Source of the DNA: JBLMZW01 sp050259035
Lineage (GTDB): Bacteria; Bacillota; Syntrophomonadia; Syntrophomonadales; DTU052
Assembly (NCBI GenBank): GCA_050259035.1
Contig: JBLMZW010000164.1
Coordinates: forward strand, 1-32,379
Direction: 5' to 3'
Length of the DNA stretch: 32,379 nucleotides
Shown here: piece by piece, positions 30,885 to 32,379 of the stretch
Numbering within the stretch: position 1 is the stretch's first letter
How the letters are laid out: the number at the start of each line of letters is the position of its first letter
Notes under the pieces: model-generated
The model's input: the letters and a program-made list of their open reading frames with translations, nothing else
Told to the model about the DNA's origin: nothing
Database searches by the model: none
Made by a program: the position numbers and the translations under genes

Positions 30885-31132
30885 TTAAAGGTGAAAAGTA
30901 AAAGGTGAGACGTAAGACGTGAAACGTGAGACGTAAGTATAACGCAAAGAGGTCTCCACGTTTAACGTCTTACTTTTTACGTTTAACTTATAAGCTCCAC
31001 TGGGTTCGCCAGGCTCCAGCCTGGCTATAATATCTGCCGGGTTCCAGCCCGGCATTCCTATTTATGGCGAGACGTAAGACGCAAGCAGTAAGACGTACGA
31101 GTTTCCACTTTTAACGTTTTACTCTTAACGTT
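30885..31132. repeat. composite GACGTAAGACGT-type repeat zone
   Basis: Purine-rich direct repeats of the form GAGACGTAAGACG / GTGAAACGTGAGACGTAAG (30905-30940) are followed by inverted counterparts ACGTTTAACGTCTTACTTTT (30958-30977). A second such set lies at 31069-31132. Each set could fold into a long imperfect hairpin. No reading frame or spacer regularity supports a gene or CRISPR array. Confidence 0.6.
31008..31053. repeat. GC-rich palindromic repeats, copies 2 and 3
   Basis: GCCAGGCTCCAGCCTGGC (31008-31025) and GCCGGGTTCCAGCCCGGC (31036-31053) are dyads of the same family as 604-619, lying between the two purine-repeat sets. Confidence 0.65.
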
Positions 31133-31151
31133 TATCTTATAAAACCGGATA

Positions 31152-31195
31152 GCCAGGCTTTCGCCTGGTTGCCAGGCTGGAGCCTGGCGTTCCCA
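31152..31195. repeat. GC-rich palindromic repeats, copies 4 and 5
   Basis: GCCAGGCTTTCGCCTGG (31152-31168) and GCCAGGCTGGAGCCTGGC (31171-31188) with trailing GTTCCCA. The second shares its core and tail with the copy at 604-630, about 30 kb away. The rest of 30855-31538 holds no supported gene. Confidence 0.65.
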
Positions 31196-31411
31196 GTTGC
31201 CATCTATCTGGAACGGGGTCAAACAGCTAACGCGGCGACATTCGACGAGCCAATGCAACACCCGGTGCAGTTGAGACCGACTTCCCATTCCGGTTCTTAG
31301 ATGTGAGACACAGACTCTCTACGTTTAACCAATACCTATCGAACCAGTATTCCCCTTCTAAACCATTCCGTTATCGACACACCCTGTTTGTGCCGTATTT
31401 CCCATACTTTG

Positions 31412-31440
31412 TTGAATTAATTTACTAAACGTCTTATATT
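31412..31440 (+). promoter_or_regulatory. candidate promoter of the glycine-rich secreted protein
   Basis: TTGAAT (31412-31417), a 17-nt spacer and TATATT (31435-31440), about 98 bp before ATG 31539. Confidence 0.55.
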
Positions 31441-31538
31441 GTAAGAAGTGCTATTCGGCAGGATAAAAGCAAGGGGGTATCGAGTAAAAGTAAACATGGA
31501 TTAGTGGCAGAAGGTGTGTGGAAGGGAAGGAAAACAGA

Positions 31539-32379
31539 ATGAAAACGAAAGCGAAATTTCTCTCGCTGCTTATGGCTGTTTTTATGGTAATAAGCCTGAT
31601 TCCCATAAGAACGGCCCAGGCAGCAACAGAACTGTCAATCAACAGTGCACCTATCACCATTTCGGCAGGTGGTGATTACATAATATCCGGTTCTGGCTAT
31701 ACATCTAACACAATTGCCTTAGACGTTAATATACCAGACGACGTAAACATTACCCTTAACAACGTCAAGATTTCTTCAAGCAGCCTGTGCGCTTTTGCTG
31801 TCGGATTTGGCAGCAGGGTTAACTTGACCTTAATCGGCGCGAACACTCTAGCCGGCGGTTCTGGCTGCGCGGGGTTGGGCGTACCAGAGGGGGCAGCCCT
31901 CAATATAACGGCTGCCAGCGAAGGCAATTCACTTAATGCGTCAGGCGGCGCTGGCGGTGCCGGAATCGGCGGCAATACTGGCGTCAACTGCGGAACCGTT
32001 TCAATTGGAGGTGGTTCGATCACGGCCAATGGAAGCCTTGGAGGGCCTGGAATTGGCGGTGGCACTGGAGCCAGCGGTTGTAAAGGCGGTGACGGGGGCA
32101 CGGTTATTATTAACGGCGGTACCATCACTGCGAGGGCTTCCGGCGAATTTGGCACCGGAATCGGGGGCGGCACCGGCGGTGCTGACGCTAATGGCGGCGA
32201 CGGCGGTACTGTTATCATCAATGGTGGGACGGTCACAGCAACAGGCAGTTCTATGAAAGGTGGCACCGGAATTGGCGGCGGACCGGGAGGCAAAGGCACT
32301 AACGGTATCAACGGAGGCAACGGTGGTAACGGCGGCATTATAACCATTAACAGCGGGACGGTCTGGGCCAGAAGTACTA
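31539..32379 (+). CDS. secreted glycine-rich repeat surface protein (3' end outside window)
   Basis: The frame is open from ATG 31539 to the window end (280 codons, no stop). GGGAAGG lies about 8 nt upstream. The N-terminus MKTKAKFLSLLMAVFMVISL, with a cleavage-like AQAA near residue 29, is a Sec signal peptide. The first mature part (INSAPITISAGGDYIISG, then VNITLNNVKI) resembles the opening of carbohydrate-binding or beta-helix surface proteins. Then repeats of about 35 residues follow, built from GTGIGGGTGG, GGDGGTVIINGGTITA and close variants, with at least four turns before the edge. Right-handed beta-helix stacking is likely. Cell-wall or polysaccharide binding, or adhesion, is inferred. 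A proline-rich frame on the opposite strand is only its shadow. Confidence 0.87.
   Translation, partial: MKTKAKFLSLLMAVFMVISLIPIRTAQAATELSINSAPITISAGGDYIISGSGYTSNTIALDVNIPDDVNITLNNVKISSSSLCAFAVGFGSRVNLTLIGANTLAGGSGCAGLGVPEGAALNITAASEGNSLNASGGAGGAGIGGNTGVNCGTVSIGGGSITANGSLGGPGIGGGTGASGCKGGDGGTVIINGGTITARASGEFGTGIGGGTGGADANGGDGGTVIINGGTVTATGSSMKGGTGIGGGPGGKGTNGINGGNGGNGGIITINSGTVWARST

Noticed and set aside
30885..31195. CRISPR array
   Set aside because: Repeat units are irregular in length and spacing, partly inverted, and no unique spacers or cas genes are seen.
31697..32347. Proline-rich 216-codon frame on the minus strand
   Set aside because: It is the complement of the glycine-rich repeat gene at 31539; GGN codons give proline on the other strand. 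The plus frame has an SD, signal peptide and promoter.

Overview
The window reads as chromosomal DNA of an anaerobic Clostridia-type Firmicute. It has strong AGGAGG-type ribosome sites, TTG and GTG starts, sigma-A-like promoters, a LysM spore or cell-wall protein, TopB with a C-terminal zinc ribbon, a Cdd1-family protein and a large beta-oxidation-like operon built around a glycyl radical enzyme. A syntrophic or fermentative fatty- or aromatic-acid degrader (Syntrophomonas/Pelotomaculum-like) would fit, but this is inference; no rRNA or tRNA gene was seen.

Left edge (1-1455): the C-terminal end of a WYL-domain regulator, a minus-strand scrap of an IS3-family transposase, one copy of a GC-rich palindromic repeat, and a three-LysM protein. 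A bidirectional hairpin separates the LysM gene from the convergent operon.

Main operon (16493 down to 1481, all minus strand, 15 genes, gaps mostly under 50 bp). In transcription order: extended-SDR epimerase, classical SDR, PadR regulator, glycyl radical enzyme (GRE), class I CoA-transferase A and B, MmgE/PrpD, acyl-CoA dehydrogenase, SCP2-like protein, GRE activase, crotonase, class 3 aldehyde dehydrogenase, hotdog thioesterase, second crotonase, HAD phosphatase. The active-site motif (GCVEP) puts the GRE with the dehydratase/lyase branch, not the fumarate-adding branch. A plausible route is radical dehydration or lysis to a carbonyl, oxidation to an acid by the ALDH, CoA transfer, ACAD desaturation, crotonase and SDR steps. 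No thiolase or ETF is encoded here. The substrate is unknown, and the combination with SCP2 and MmgE/PrpD is the most interesting metabolic content of the window. A promoter with an overlapping TATATAG/CTATATA dyad precedes the operon and may be the PadR target.

AT-rich island (about 16.6-19.7 kb): a secreted protein and a membrane-anchored DUF4367-like protein of unknown role, bracketed by two near-identical terminator hairpins in inverted orientation, with a 21-bp tandem repeat upstream. Degenerate sequence and a Cdd1-family gene follow.

Efflux locus (19.8-25.2 kb): EmrB-like MFS, TetR, EmrA-like HlyD, second EmrB-like MFS. The first MFS gene and tetR have promoters of identical geometry, each followed 6 nt later by the same 26-bp operator-like sequence (22/26 identical).

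Right part: a protein fusing about six membrane helices to a complete IstB-like AAA+ ATPase (no istA nearby), a two-zinc-ribbon protein, an amidohydrolase, topB with a newly found 54-codon gene upstream, a composite repeat zone, and the start of a secreted glycine-rich repeat protein that runs off the window.
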